A stretch of DNA of 64,000 bases from Acidovorax carolinensis (GCF_002157145.1 NZ_CP021361.1:2349001-2413000), one strand, 5' to 3'. Shown: positions 10,756 to 19,184, counted from the stretch's first letter. Notes: generated by a model not told the origin, from the sequence alone. Numbers and translations: made by a program.

Positions 10756-11808
10756 TTACTGGAACTGCGACAGGAAACGGACATCGCCGTCAAAGAACAG
10801 GCGCAGATCGTTGACGCCATAACGCAGCATGGTCAGGCGGTCTGGTCCCATGCCAAACGCAAAGCCAATGTACTTCTCGGGATCGAGACCCATGTTGCGC
10901 ACCACGTTGGGGTGCACCTGGCCCGAGCCAGCCACTTCGAGCCAGCGGCCCGCCAACGGGCCTGTCTGGAACTGGATGTCGATCTCGGCGCTGGGCTCGG
11001 TGAACGGAAAAAAGCTGGGGCGAAAGCGCAACACGAGATCGTCGCTTTCAAAGAACGTGCGGCAGAAATCCGTGAAGATGACCTTCAGGTCCTTGAAGCT
11101 CACGTTCTCGCCGATCCACAGGCCTTCGCACTGGTGGAACATGGGCGAGTGGGTGGCGTCGCTGTCCACGCGGTATGTGCGGCCCGGTACGATGACACGG
11201 ATCTCAGGCATCGGCTGGCCGGCATCGAGAAGCGCGCGGTGTTTCTTGACGTGCTGAACAGCGTGCCGCACCTGCACAGGGCTGGTGTGCGTGCGCAGCA
11301 GGTTCGGGGCGCCGGGTGCACCGCCCTCGACGTAGAAGGTGTCATGCATGGAACGCGCAGGATGATCTTCCGGCGTGTTCAATGCGGTGAAGTTGAACCA
11401 ATCGGTTTCGATCTCGGGGCCTTCGGCCACGTCAAAACCCATGGAGCCGAAGATGCCCTGGATGCGTTCGAGCGTGAGCGATACCGGGTGCAGCCCGCCC
11501 TGCCCGCGCTGGCGGCCCGGCAGGCTTACGTCCAGCGCCTCGGCCTTGAGTTGAAGCTGCAGTTCGGCATCGGCCAGGGCCTGGCGGCGCGCAGTAAGAG
11601 CTGCCTCGATCGCCTGCTTGGCCACGTTGATGGCCGCACCGCGGGATTTCTTTTCCTCGACGGAAAGCTGCGCCATGCCCTTCATGAGCTCGGTCACGCG
11701 GCCCGACTTGCCCAGAAACTGCGCCTTGGCGTTTTCGAGGTCAGCGGGGGTGACGCTTTGGGCAAACAGTTGCGTCGCGCTCTCGACCAGGGAATCCAAC
11801 TCGTTCAT
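10756..11808 (-). CDS. pheS: Phenylalanine-tRNA ligase alpha subunit
   Basis: Catalytic alpha chain of PheRS, a class II synthetase. The 350 residues comprise an N-terminal coiled-coil (about 1-90) and the class II core with [19 protein letters not shown], the motif 2 region around [15 protein letters not shown] and a C-terminal motif 3 ([17 protein letters not shown]). Length is normal. It sits between rplT and pheT in the usual thrS-infC-rpmI-rplT-pheST order. No Phe-rich leader was found ahead of it. Confidence 0.97.
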   Translation of the reverse strand: MNELDSLVESATQLFAQSVTPADLENAKAQFLGKSGRVTELMKGMAQLSVEEKKSRGAAINVAKQAIEAALTARRQALADAELQLQLKAEALDVSLPGRQRGQGGLHPVSLTLERIQGIFGSMGFDVAEGPEIETDWFNFTALNTPEDHPARSMHDTFYVEGGAPGAPNLLRTHTSPVQVRHAVQHVKKHRALLDAGQPMPEIRVIVPGRTYRVDSDATHSPMFHQCEGLWIGENVSFKDLKVIFTDFCRTFFESDDLVLRFRPSFFPFTEPSAEIDIQFQTGPLAGRWLEVAGSGQVHPNVVRNMGLDPEKYIGFAFGMGPDRLTMLRYGVNDLRLFFDGDVRFLSQFQ

Positions 11809-11827
11809 ATCGACTCTTGAAAATGAA

Positions 11828-11905
11828 CAAGGGCTAGTGCCTTTTCAAGCCCTAGCCCTTGCTGTTATTGCGCAAGCAGCTATCAGAACGATAGCCGCTC
11901 ATCGT
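11828..11905. repeat. Palindrome between rplT and pheS
   Basis: CAAGGGCTAG (11828-11837) and CTAGCCCTTG (11852-11861) form a 10-bp hairpin, followed by GCGCAAGCAGCTATC, a partial member of the dispersed family. It fills most of the 101-base gap between rplT and pheS. Confidence 0.6.
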
Positions 11906-11909
11906 GAAC

Positions 11910-12269
11910 TCAAGCAGCCAGCTTGGCCTTGACTTGCTCCACGATGCTGCCAAAGGCAGCCTTGTCGTGCACTGCGAGGTCGGCCAGCATCTTGCGGTCG
12001 ATCTCGATGGATGCCTTCTTCAGGCCGTTGGCGAACTGGCTGTAGGTCAGGCCCAGTTCACGGGCAGCGGCGTTGATACGGGCGATCCACAGCTGGCGGA
12101 ACACGCGCTTCTTGGTGCGGCGGTCACGGTAGGCATATTGCCCAGCCTTCATTACCGCCTGTTTGGCGATACGGAAGACGTTACCGCGGCGACCACGGAA
12201 ACCCTTGGCAAGGGCGAGAACTTTTTTGTGACGGGCACGGGCCGTTACACCACGTTTGACGCGAGGCAT
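11910..12269 (-). CDS. rplT: 50S ribosomal protein L20
   Basis: Early-assembly 23S rRNA-binding protein. The 119-residue basic protein ([20 protein letters not shown]) has the family length and the conserved [11 protein letters not shown] stretch. In other bacteria L20 represses translation of the infC-rpmI-rplT message; whether that happens here cannot be told. It lies 24 bases after rpmI. Confidence 0.97.
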   Translation of the reverse strand: MPRVKRGVTARARHKKVLALAKGFRGRRGNVFRIAKQAVMKAGQYAYRDRRTKKRVFRQLWIARINAAARELGLTYSQFANGLKKASIEIDRKMLADLAVHDKAAFGSIVEQVKAKLAA

Positions 12270-12293
12270 GTATGTACTCCTTGTTCGTCGTTA

Positions 12294-12497
12294 TTAAAGG
12301 CCAGCGCTGGGCAGCATTTGTGCGATCGAGCCCATATTGGTCTCATGCACAGCAACTGCACCACGCAGGTGGCGCTTGTTCTTGGTGGTCTTCTTGGTCA
12401 AGATGTGACGCTTGAAGGCTTGACCGCGCTTGACGGTGCCACCGGGACGAACGCGGAAACGTTTTTTCGCGCTGCTCTTGGTCTTCATTTTGGGCAT
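12294..12497 (-). CDS. rpmI: 50S ribosomal protein L35
   Basis: A 67-residue basic ribosomal protein beginning [16 protein letters not shown]. The open frame extends upstream to 12632, but the extra residues do not resemble L35, and the ATG at 12497 has a purine-rich AAAAGGAGC upstream. It sits between infC and rplT. The 172 bases between infC and rpmI contain no other gene; this is where L20-type control would be expected. Confidence 0.96.
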   Translation of the reverse strand: MPKMKTKSSAKKRFRVRPGGTVKRGQAFKRHILTKKTTKNKRHLRGAVAVHETNMGSIAQMLPSAGL

Positions 12498-12669
12498 GTG
12501 AATGCTCCTTTTCGTTGTGCTCGTGAGGCGTTTGCAAACCGATCTGCAAACTTGTTGGCCCCGAGCCACTTTTATTGAAAGGCTTTCGCCTTTCGTTCGG
12601 CGGCGCCGAAGCACCGCCTTTTCGAATGCCACACCCTTGAGGGCGAGACATTCAAATTCTCAGTTTTTC

Positions 12670-13272
12670 TCAGGCCGAGGTGCCCGTTGCCGAGGCACCT
12701 TCTGCTGCCGGCTTGGCAGCAGCAGGCTTCTTCTTGCCAGGGGCGATCATCATGATCATCTGGCGGCCTTCCAGCTTGGGAAACTGCTCGATGAGGATGG
12801 TGTCAGCCAGCTCGTCGCGGATGCGATTGAGCAAGGCCAAACCCAATTCCTGGTGCGTGATTTCACGACCGCGAAACCGCAGCGTGATCTTGCACTTGTC
12901 TCCGTCCGCCAGAAAACGGCGGATGTTGCGCATCTTGATGTTGTAGTCGCCATCGTCCGTACCCGGACGGAATTTGACTTCCTTGATCTCGATGACCGTC
13001 TGCTTGGCCTTGGCTTCGGCAGCACGCTTTTGTTCCTGGTACTTGAACTTGCCATAGTCCATCAGGCGGCACACCGGCGGATTCGCCGTCGCGGCGATTT
13101 CCACCAGATCCACATCCAGCTCGCCCGCCATGCGCAAGGCTTCCATCAAGCTCACAACGCCCAAAGGCTCATTCTCAGGACCGGAAAGACGAACTTCCGG
13201 GGCCATGATTTCACGGTTCAGGCGGTGCTTGCGCTCTTCACGGTGGCGACGATCACGAAATTCAGTAGCGAT
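12670..13272 (-). CDS. infC: Translation initiation factor IF-3 with ATC start
   Basis: IF-3 binds the 30S subunit and discriminates against wrong start codons. Starting at the first ATG (13206) would remove the N-terminal [20 protein letters not shown] segment, which is conserved in relatives. Extending the frame gives an ATC at 13272, preceded by CAAGGAAG with a six-base spacer, and a 200-residue protein. A rare AUU/AUC/AUA start is the classic autoregulation signal of infC, because IF-3 itself rejects such starts. An ATA two codons upstream is a less likely alternative. The tail is Ala/Lys rich. Confidence 0.93.
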   Translation of the reverse strand: MATEFRDRRHREERKHRLNREIMAPEVRLSGPENEPLGVVSLMEALRMAGELDVDLVEIAATANPPVCRLMDYGKFKYQEQKRAAEAKAKQTVIEIKEVKFRPGTDDGDYNIKMRNIRRFLADGDKCKITLRFRGREITHQELGLALLNRIRDELADTILIEQFPKLEGRQMIMMIAPGKKKPAAAKPAAEGASATGTSA

Positions 13273-13358
13273 GGCTATCTTCCTTGAATCAAAATGCTAC
13301 AAAAATAGTAGCTAACACCGCACAGTGGGCGCACGCCAGAGCATGTTTTCAATCAAAA

Positions 13359-15278
13359 TCACACTTTGGAAGCGATGTCCTGGGCGATCAGTTCTGCGAA
13401 CGCTTCAACGGACATCACGCCGAGGTCTCGATTGCCCCGGCCGCGCACTGCGACGGCACCTGCTGCCTTCTCCTTGTCACCAGCGACAAGTATGTAAGGC
13501 AGCTTTTGCAACGAATGCTCGCGTATTTTATACGTAATCTTTTCGTTGCGCAGATCCAGGGCCACCCTAAGGTCCTGATGGGGCAACGCTTTTTGCAGTT
13601 TTGCAGCAATTTCCCGACAGTAATCGCCCTGTGCGTCAGTGATGTTCAGCACCGCAATCTGCACCGGCGCCAGCCAGACCGGCAACGCGCCGGCGTGCTG
13701 CTCAATCAGGATGCCGATGAAGCGCTCCAGACTGCCCACAATGGCACGGTGCAGCATGACAGGGCGATGGCGGGCGCCGTCCTCACCCACGTATTCGGCA
13801 TCCAGGCGCTCGGGCATGGAGAAATCGACCTGCATGGTGCCGCACTGCCACTGCCGGCCAATCGCATCCTTGAGCGTGTACTCGATCTTGGGGCCGTAGA
13901 AAGCGCCATCGCCGGGAGCGATTTCAAACTCACAGCCGGACGCGCGCAGGCTTTCCATCAGCGCGTGCTCCGCCTTGTCCCAGCTTTCGTCGGAACCAAT
14001 TCGGGCCTCGGGGCGGGTTGCCACCTTGTAGATGATGTTGTTAAAACCAAAGTCCTTATAGACCTTCTGCAGCAGCGCCGTGTAGGCAGTGCACTCGGGC
14101 AGGATATGGTCCTCAGTGCAGAAGATATGCCCGTCATCCTGCGTGAAGCCGCGCACGCGCATGATGCCGTGCAGACCGCCCGTGGGCTCGTTGCGGTGGC
14201 ACTGGCCGAATTCACCATAGCGCAACGGCAGGTCGCGGTAACTCTTGATGCCCTGCTTGAAGATCAGAATGTGGCCAGGGCAGTTCATCGGCTTGAGGGC
14301 GTAGTCACGCTTCTCGCTCTCCGTCGTGAACATGTTGTCGCGGTATTTGTCCCAGTGACCGGTCTTCTCCCACAGCGTCTTGTCGAGCAACTGCGGGCCC
14401 TTGACCTCCAGGTAGCCGTTGTCACGGTACACGCGGCGCATGTACTGCTCCACCTCCTGCCACACGGACCAGCCTTTGGGATGCCAGAAAACGACACCCG
14501 GCGCATGGTCGTCAATGTGGAACAGATCGAGCTCACGCCCCAGCTTGCGGTGGTCGCGCTTCTCGGCCTCTTCCAGCATGGTGAGGTACTGCTGCAATTC
14601 GTCTTTGGTAGCCCAGGCCGTGCCGTAGACGCGCTGCAGCATCTCGTTGCGGTGATCGCCGCGCCAGTAGGCACCCGCCACCTTCATGAGCTTGAAGAAC
14701 TTGAGCTTGCCGGTGCTGGGCACGTGGGGGCCACGGCACAGGTCTTCAAACGCACCTTCGCGGTACAGACTCACGTCTTCATTGCTGGGAATGCTGGCAA
14801 TGATTTCGGCCTTGTAGTGCTCGCCCAGGCCCTTGAAATAGGCCACCGCTTCATCGCGCGGCAGCACACGGCGCACCACGGGCTCGTCCTTGGCTGCCAG
14901 TTCGGTCATGCGTTTTTCGATGGCGACGAGGTCTTCGGGCGTGAAGGGGCGTTTGTACGAGAAATCGTAGAAGAACCCGTTCTCGATCACCGGGCCAATC
15001 GTGACTTGCGCGTCGGGAAACAGCTCCTTGACCGCATAGGCCAGCAAGTGGGCCGTGGAGTGGCGGATCACCTCCAAGCCATCTGCATCCTTGGCCGTGA
15101 TGATCGACAGCGGGCTGTCGGCCGTGATCGGATAGCTGGTGTCCACCACCTTGCCGTCGATCTTTCCCGCCAGGGCCGCCTTGGCCAGGCCAGCGCCAAT
15201 GGAGGCAGCCACCTCGGCCACAGTGACAGGGCCCGGAAATTCGCGCCGTGAACCGTCTGGAAGCGTGATGTGAATCAT
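13359..15278 (-). CDS. thrS: Threonine-tRNA ligase
   Basis: Class II synthetase that charges tRNA-Thr and edits Ser-tRNA-Thr. The 639 residues carry an N-terminal TGS domain (1-60), the editing domain with [15 protein letters not shown], the class II core ([20 protein letters not shown]) and a C-terminal anticodon-binding domain. The start is set at 15278 ([14 protein letters not shown]), where GAAAGAG precedes the ATG; a longer open frame to 15404 crosses a terminator hairpin. It is first in the thrS-infC-rpmI-rplT-pheST block. An upstream Thr-rich leader peptide and terminator suggest control by transcription attenuation. Confidence 0.97.
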   Translation of the reverse strand: MIHITLPDGSRREFPGPVTVAEVAASIGAGLAKAALAGKIDGKVVDTSYPITADSPLSIITAKDADGLEVIRHSTAHLLAYAVKELFPDAQVTIGPVIENGFFYDFSYKRPFTPEDLVAIEKRMTELAAKDEPVVRRVLPRDEAVAYFKGLGEHYKAEIIASIPSNEDVSLYREGAFEDLCRGPHVPSTGKLKFFKLMKVAGAYWRGDHRNEMLQRVYGTAWATKDELQQYLTMLEEAEKRDHRKLGRELDLFHIDDHAPGVVFWHPKGWSVWQEVEQYMRRVYRDNGYLEVKGPQLLDKTLWEKTGHWDKYRDNMFTTESEKRDYALKPMNCPGHILIFKQGIKSYRDLPLRYGEFGQCHRNEPTGGLHGIMRVRGFTQDDGHIFCTEDHILPECTAYTALLQKVYKDFGFNNIIYKVATRPEARIGSDESWDKAEHALMESLRASGCEFEIAPGDGAFYGPKIEYTLKDAIGRQWQCGTMQVDFSMPERLDAEYVGEDGARHRPVMLHRAIVGSLERFIGILIEQHAGALPVWLAPVQIAVLNITDAQGDYCREIAAKLQKALPHQDLRVALDLRNEKITYKIREHSLQKLPYILVAGDKEKAAGAVAVRGRGNRDLGVMSVEAFAELIAQDIASKV

Positions 15279-15338
15279 GGGGTAGCTCTTTCTATTCAAT
15301 CGGTGTATTGGGTACGGGCACGCGCCAGGCCCAGAAAC

Positions 15339-15364
15339 AAAAAAGCGCGGAACAGGTCCGCGCT
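15339..15364 (-). terminator. Attenuator terminator in the thrS leader
   Basis: On the minus strand AGCGCGGA (15364-15357) pairs with TCCGCGCT (15351-15344) around a five-base loop, followed directly by six U residues ending at 15339. It lies 61 bases before the thrS start and downstream of the leader peptide, so it can only act on thrS transcription. Confidence 0.88.
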
Positions 15365-15469
15365 CTTTTTGGAAGTGTGTGCAATCTCGTGCAGGCGCGA
15401 ACATCCAGCCTCAGCGGCCGGTCAACATCTCCGATGTAGTTCGCGGTGTCATAACCAGATTGCCTTTCT
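15356..15469 (-). promoter_or_regulatory. thrS attenuation leader with competing stems
   Basis: Three segments can pair exclusively. Segment 1, CGCGAAC (15445-15439), lies inside the leader-peptide codons. Segment 2, GTTCGCGC (15402-15395), pairs with segment 1 over seven bases. Segment 3, GCGCGGAC (15363-15356), is the 5' arm of the terminator and pairs with segment 2 over eight bases with one G-U. A ribosome stalled at the tandem Thr codons would cover segment 1 and free segment 2 to pair with segment 3, preventing termination. Further small stems ACATC/GATGT and CCGGCC/GGCTGG lie between 1 and 2. A TAAAAT hexamer at 15501-15496 is a possible -10. Confidence 0.8.
15411..15452 (-). CDS. Threonine-rich thrS leader peptide
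   Basis: A 13-codon open frame reading MTPRTTSEMLTGR followed by TGA. Four of 13 codons are threonine, two of them adjacent (ACT ACA, codons 5-6). AGAAAGG at 15463-15469 lies ten bases before the ATG as a ribosome site. The tandem Thr codons fall at the edge of segment 1 of the attenuator, and the stop codon lies eight bases before segment 2, the geometry of classical amino-acid operon leaders. The peptide itself probably has no function beyond ribosome positioning. It is not expected in automatic annotation because of its size. Confidence 0.78.
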   Translation of the reverse strand: MTPRTTSEMLTGR

Positions 15470-15515
15470 CGCTCTTGTGCAGTGAATTTGTTCACATTTT
15501 AACCTTGATGCCAAC

Positions 15516-15544
15516 AAAAAAGCCCGAAGCGGCTGCTTCGGGCT
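15516..15544 (-). terminator. Original terminator of aceA
   Basis: AGCCCGAAGC (15521-15530) and GCTTCGGGCT (15535-15544) form a 10-bp stem with a GGCT loop. On the minus strand it is followed by six T residues. It lies just after the stop codon of the displaced aceA 3' end. Confidence 0.88.
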
Positions 15545-15591
15545 TTCATCCGGTGCATTTTGCGCCCCACCAAAGCGGCGCATCAGCCCCG

Positions 15592-15827
15592 CAGATCAGT
15601 GGAACTGCTCTTCTTCGGTCGAACCCGTCAGGGCCTTGACAGAAGACGAACCGCCCTGGATCACCGTGGTCACGTCGTCAAAGTAGCCTGCGCCCACTTC
15701 CTGCTGGTGCGACACGAAGGTGTAGCCCTTTTCGCGTGCTGCGAATTCAGGCTCTTGCACCATCTCGGTGTAGTGCTTCATGCCTTCGCCCTGGGCGTAT
15801 GCATGGGCGAACTGGAAAGTGTTGAAC
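15592..15827. repeat. Displaced copy of the aceA 3' end (direct repeat, outer copy)
   Basis: This 236-base block aligns without gaps to 16408-16643, offset exactly 816 bases. I count about 15 differences, all silent in the aceA reading frame, including a TCT-to-AGC serine codon swap. Homology stops abruptly on both sides. Confidence 0.92.
15596..15827 (-). pseudogene. aceA: 3'-terminal fragment of isocitrate lyase
   Basis: Encodes the last 76 or so residues of isocitrate lyase ([20 protein letters not shown] to STEEEQFH), identical in protein sequence to the end of the full aceA at 16412. The open frame continues upstream into unrelated residues and has no sensible start. Because the fragment is followed by the host-type terminator and then by the thrS leader, it is probably the original 3' end of the gene, pushed away when an element integrated and supplied a replacement end. 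Confidence 0.92.
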
Positions 15828-16058
15828 AGGCCAAAGATCCTCGTAAGTTGAAGATTTACAAGCGCTTTTTCACCTTTTTCAGGTTGCTTTTCTGCACCAC
15901 CCACCCATCCCCCAACTGGTGTTTCTATGCCGGGTTCTGATGGTCAATGGGATCAACACTTTTCCTTGCTCCAGGCCATGGCGCTCCCACCACCCACCCA
16001 ACCCAGCCATCTTTTCCGCTGGGGGGGTGGAGGGGGAAGATTTTGCCCAGTTTTTCCG
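15828..16058. other. Non-coding remnant between aceA fragment and integrase remnant
   Basis: No convincing gene is seen. The first 70 bases are AT-rich compared with the surroundings, the rest is pyrimidine- and G-run rich. It is most simply what remains of the interior of a deleted integrative element. Confidence 0.5.
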
Positions 16059-16206
16059 CTACGCGCTGGCCCTTTGGCTTTCCAGTCCTGGACCAATGGC
16101 GGCATTGGCTGCGGCGTCCACGGCGGCATGCAATGTGGCATCAGACAAGTGTGCGTAACGCTGCGTCGTCTTGACCTGGGAATGCCCCAACAGCTTGGGA
16201 GTCACT
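16059..16206 (-). pseudogene. C-terminal remnant of a tyrosine recombinase (integrase)
   Basis: The minus strand reads VTPKLLGHSQVKTTQRYAHL and ends ...LESQRASA before a TAG at 16061. LLGHSQxxTTxRYAHL is the C-terminal box of phage-type tyrosine recombinases and contains the catalytic histidine and tyrosine. A stop codon lies immediately upstream of the valine, so the N-terminal part with the first catalytic arginine is missing. The remnant is on the same strand as aceA, about 200 bases beyond its stop codon, the position expected for an integrase next to its attachment site. Confidence 0.88.
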
Positions 16207-16208
16207 TA

Positions 16209-16259
16209 GTACAGCAAACGGTACGAACAGCAACGCCATACCGTGCGAGGCCGCTGTAC
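16209..16259. repeat. Nested inverted repeat at the truncated integrase end
   Basis: GTACAGC (16209-16215) pairs with GCTGTAC (16253-16259), and inside it ACGGTA (16218-16223) pairs with TACCGT (16239-16244). It begins three bases from where integrase homology stops, so it may mark the end of another inserted sequence. Confidence 0.55.
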
Positions 16260-16337
16260 ACCGACCGCGGCACGAATGACTGGTTCTCAAGGCGGCGAGC
16301 GACCGCAACGGGTCGAATCCAGCCCTCCAGAAACACA

Positions 16338-16371
16338 AAAACCACCCAACGCCAAAGCATCAGGTGGTTTT
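16338..16371 (-). terminator. Hairpin downstream of intact aceA
   Basis: AAAACCACC (16338-16346) pairs with GGTGGTTTT (16363-16371) across a 16-base loop, with a T run on the minus strand. It lies 40 bases after the aceA stop and would be the replacement terminator brought in with the element. Confidence 0.6.
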
Positions 16372-16407
16372 CAGTAACCCCAGCACCCCCGCGGGCACCG
16401 GGCGAGT

Positions 16408-16643
16408 CAGATCAGTGGAACTGCTCTTCTTCGGTCGAACCCGTCAGGGCCTTCACGCTGGACGAGCCACCCTGGATCACCGTGGTCACGTCATCGAAGT
16501 AGCCTGCGCCCACTTCCTGCTGGTGCGACACAAAGGTGTAGCCCTTTTCGCGTGCAGCAAATTCAGGCTCCTGCACCATCTCGGTGTAGTGCTTCATGCC
16601 TTCGCCCTGGGCGTATGCATGAGCGAACTGGAAGGTGTTGAAC
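16408..16643. repeat. Element-supplied copy of the aceA 3' end (direct repeat, inner copy)
   Basis: Partner of 15592-15827. This copy completes the intact aceA reading frame. Together with the outer copy it would correspond to the two attachment junctions of an integrated element, now only about 816 bases apart. Confidence 0.88.
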
Positions 16644-17743
16644 CAGTTGATGTGGATGCCGGCCAGCGTGATGAACTGGTACTTGTAGCCCAGTGCGGAC
16701 AGGTCGTCCTGGAACGAAGCGATCTGCTTGTCGTTGAGGTTTTTCTTCCAGTTGAACGATGGCGAGCAGTTGTACGACAGCAGCTTGCCGGGGCAAGCAG
16801 CATGCACAGCCTGTGCGAACTCACGGGCGAAGCCGATGTCTGGCACGCCGGTTTCGCACCAGACCAGGTCCGCGTAGGGGGCGTAGGCCACGCCACGGCT
16901 AATGGCCTGTTCCAGGCCGTTCTTCACGCGGTAGAAGCCTTCTTGCGTGCGCTCGCCGGTCAGGAAAGGCTTGTCGTTGGCGTCGTGATCGGACGTGATC
17001 AGGTTGGCGGCTTCGGCATCGGTACGGGCCAGCACAATGGTGGACACGCCCATCACGTCAGCGGCAAAGCGTGCCGAGATCAGCTTCTCGCAAGCTTCTT
17101 GCGTGGGCACCAGCACCTTGCCACCCATGTGGCCGCACTTCTTCACTGCGGCCAGCTGGTCTTCGAAGTGAACACCGGCAGCGCCCGAAGCGATCATGTT
17201 CTTCATCAGCTCGAATGCGTTCAGCACGCCACCGAAACCGGCTTCTGCGTCAGCCACGATAGGCAGGAAGTAGTCGATGAATTCCTTGTCGCCGGGGTTG
17301 ATGCCACGGCCCCACTGGATTTCGTCAGCGCGCTTGAAGGTGTTGTTGATGCGGCGAACCATGGTGGGCACCGAGTCGTAGGCATACAGCGACTGGTCGG
17401 GGTACATGGTTTCCGAGGTGTTGCCGTCGGCAGCCACTTGCCAACCCGACAGGTACACGGCTTCGAGGCCAGCCTTGGCTTGCTGCATGGCCTGGCCGGC
17501 AGAGATGGCGCCGAACGCGTTGACGTAGCCCTTCTTGGCCCCGCCGTTGATCTTGTCCCACAGCTTTTCAGCACCGCGCTTGGCCAGCGTGTGCTCGATG
17601 GGCAGCGAGCCGCGCAGGCGCACCACGTCAGCAGCAGAGTAACCGCGCTTGACACCCTTCCAGCGGGGGTTCTGCGCCCAGTCTTTTTCCAGGGCGGCAA
17701 TTTGCTGTTCGCGGCTCAGTTGTTCATTCAGGGATTGGGGCAT
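16412..17743 (-). CDS. aceA: Isocitrate lyase
   Basis: Cleaves isocitrate to glyoxylate and succinate, the first step of the glyoxylate bypass used on acetate and fatty acids. The 443-residue protein starts [14 protein letters not shown] and carries the signature [10 protein letters not shown] at 201-210 with catalytic Cys203. Length is normal for the short proteobacterial form. The last 78 codons lie within a block duplicated 816 bases downstream, so the present 3' end is probably of foreign origin although the protein is unchanged. Tandem TCTTNTATAAGA palindromes lie 70-110 bases upstream of the start and are probable operators. Confidence 0.97.
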   Translation of the reverse strand: MPQSLNEQLSREQQIAALEKDWAQNPRWKGVKRGYSAADVVRLRGSLPIEHTLAKRGAEKLWDKINGGAKKGYVNAFGAISAGQAMQQAKAGLEAVYLSGWQVAADGNTSETMYPDQSLYAYDSVPTMVRRINNTFKRADEIQWGRGINPGDKEFIDYFLPIVADAEAGFGGVLNAFELMKNMIASGAAGVHFEDQLAAVKKCGHMGGKVLVPTQEACEKLISARFAADVMGVSTIVLARTDAEAANLITSDHDANDKPFLTGERTQEGFYRVKNGLEQAISRGVAYAPYADLVWCETGVPDIGFAREFAQAVHAACPGKLLSYNCSPSFNWKKNLNDKQIASFQDDLSALGYKYQFITLAGIHINWFNTFQFAHAYAQGEGMKHYTEMVQEPEFAAREKGYTFVSHQQEVGAGYFDDVTTVIQGGSSSVKALTGSTEEEQFH

Positions 17744-17810
17744 GAGATCACTCCAGAGGTAGGTTGAAAACGCCGGGCTGCCACTGTGCCGCCCTTGGAG
17801 ACAACTTTAT

Positions 17811-17853
17811 GTCTTCTATAAGACTTGCGCAAGCTCTTATGTCTTATATAAGA
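17811..17853 (-). promoter_or_regulatory. Tandem operator-like palindromes upstream of aceA
   Basis: A perfect 12-bp palindrome TCTTATATAAGA (17842-17853) and a one-mismatch copy GTCTTCTATAAGAC (17811-17824) are preceded by the same TTATG, forming direct repeats spaced exactly 30 bp. Same-face spacing suggests cooperative binding of a dimeric regulator at the aceA promoter. The protein is unknown; no regulator gene lies next to it. Confidence 0.7.
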
Positions 17854-17897
17854 GATAAATTTTTTCATTAAAAAACAATGACTTATCTGCATTATTC

Positions 17898-17928
17898 CTC
17901 AATATGAAAATCATTTTCTCGTATTGAG
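17898..17928. repeat. Symmetric inverted repeat in the aceA upstream region
   Basis: CTCAATA...TATTGAG encloses GAAAAT-C-ATTTTC (17906-17918). It could be an operator for a second regulator, or a site for the oppositely oriented transporter gene. Confidence 0.5.
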
Positions 17929-18221
17929 AAAATTTGCGGCGCCGCAGCATGATCACGATTTCAAATAATGAAAACAAGTTTTTGCATTGTGGGAAACTCG
18001 ACAGACACACGCCCGACGGACTCTCGTGAGTGTTTCCCGCAATGTAGACCGGGCCGGTTTCACCAATGCGACACCGCCCCACTGCCTCGCGCCACCGAGC
18101 ATCAACCTCGCGCCGAAGGTTCCCATGCACCGCTTGCGCCCACCAAGGCACATCAGCTCGGAAATGGGCCACGCTTCGTCGGGCATGATGCAACGTCCTG
18201 ATTGCTCCATCTTCCAGTCCA

Positions 18222-19184
18222 GTGAACGCCCCAAGCCGCCCTATTGCCTGTTTGTGCCTGGCCCTGAGCATGGCACTGGTAGGCAGCTATGTAGCGCTGT
18301 CCAAGCCGCTGGCAGCCGCTATGCCGGTGTTTCTGCTGGCCTGGATGCGTTTTGGGATTGGCGGGCTGGCCATGGTGCACTGGCTGAAGAAGCCGGCCGA
18401 CGAACCGCCACTCACACCCCAGGTGCGGTGGCTACTATTTCTGGAGTCCTTCCTCGGCAATTTCCTGTTCACCGTCTGCATGATCTATGGCGTCAGCCTG
18501 ACCAGCGCCGTGTCCGCGGGGGTGGTCATGGCCGCCATTCCTGCGGCCGTTGCGGTGATGAGCTGGGCCTTCCTGCGCGAACGCGTGGCGCCCCGCACCT
18601 GGGTGGCGGTGGCCTGTGCGGTGGCCGGTATTGCACTGCTTTCACTATCAAAAACAGAGCATTTAGCGCAAACGCCACAGGCGCTAGATGCCAAAAACAC
18701 TTCAAACCTTGCCTGGCTGGGGCAATTGCTTCTGATCGGTGCCGTGGTCTGCGAAGCGGCGTATTCGGTCATCGGCAAGAAACTGACGGGCGCACTCGGC
18801 CCCAAACGCATCACTTCGCTGATCAATTTGTGGGGGTTTGCGCTTTCCACGCCGCTGGGCCTTTACATGGCCTGGGGATTTGACTTTGCAGCGGTGGGCT
18901 GGGCCACCTGGCTGCTGCTGGTGTTTTATGCACTGGCCGCCTGCATGTGGACCGTGTGGCTGTGGATGACAGGCCTGAAGGTCGTGCCGGCGGCGCAAGG
19001 CGGCATATTCACCGTGCTGCTGCCTGTCAGTGCCGCCCTGGTAGGCGTACTGGTGCTGGGCGAAGCCTTTTCGGGCCTGCAGTTGCTGGCGTTCGGCATA
19101 GCACTGGCCAGCGTGCTGCTGGCCACCCTGCCCACGCGCGCGGCCCTGCGTGTGGGCCAGCGGTCACGTTCAGACCAAAAGTGA
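18222..19184 (+). CDS. EamA-family (DMT) transporter
   Basis: An inner-membrane protein of 320 residues with about ten hydrophobic segments arranged as two EamA repeats (roughly residues 10-145 and 160-300), the layout of drug/metabolite transporters. Substrate is unknown. The GTG at 18222 is used as the start ([16 protein letters not shown]), just before the first membrane segment. Residues about 139-161, between the two repeats, are encoded by a degenerate copy of the dispersed palindrome. The 3' end overlaps the rraA-type gene on the other strand by 15 bases. Confidence 0.88.
   Translation: MNAPSRPIACLCLALSMALVGSYVALSKPLAAAMPVFLLAWMRFGIGGLAMVHWLKKPADEPPLTPQVRWLLFLESFLGNFLFTVCMIYGVSLTSAVSAGVVMAAIPAAVAVMSWAFLRERVAPRTWVAVACAVAGIALLSLSKTEHLAQTPQALDAKNTSNLAWLGQLLLIGAVVCEAAYSVIGKKLTGALGPKRITSLINLWGFALSTPLGLYMAWGFDFAAVGWATWLLLVFYALAACMWTVWLWMTGLKVVPAAQGGIFTVLLPVSAALVGVLVLGEAFSGLQLLAFGIALASVLLATLPTRAALRVGQRSRSDQK
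18643..18700. repeat. Degenerate palindromic repeat inside the EamA gene
   Basis: ACTATCAAAAACAGAGC, TTTAGCGC and GGCGCTAGA resemble the dispersed AGCGCTT family in a degenerate form. It falls at the linker between the two EamA repeats, where extra residues would be tolerated. Confidence 0.45.

Larger units (their letters stand above)
17744..18221. other. Intergenic region between aceA and the EamA transporter
   Basis: These 478 bases hold the tandem aceA operators, an AT-rich tract (about 17810-17990), a symmetric inverted repeat at 17898-17928 and a 12-bp palindrome TGCGGCGCCGCA (17935-17946). An open frame on the minus strand (17837-18271) has no family resemblance and covers the operators, so it is not called as a gene. 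Confidence 0.6.

Noticed and set aside
15292..15495. 67-codon minus-strand frame upstream of thrS
   Set aside because: It runs through the attenuator terminator and has no ribosome site. The 13-codon frame at 15411-15452 explains the region much better.
15496..15540. Definite promoter for the thrS leader
   Set aside because: A TAAAAT hexamer is present but no acceptable -35 at 16-18 bp, so it is mentioned only as a possible -10 and not called separately.
16290..16335. tRNA-like stretch GGGTCGAATCC near the integrase remnant
   Set aside because: It resembles a T arm only superficially; no acceptor, anticodon or D arm can be folded around it. The attachment site is better explained by the aceA duplication.
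17837..18271. 144-codon minus-strand frame upstream of aceA
   Set aside because: It spans AT-rich operator DNA and the start of the transporter gene; composition changes mid-frame and no family resemblance is seen.
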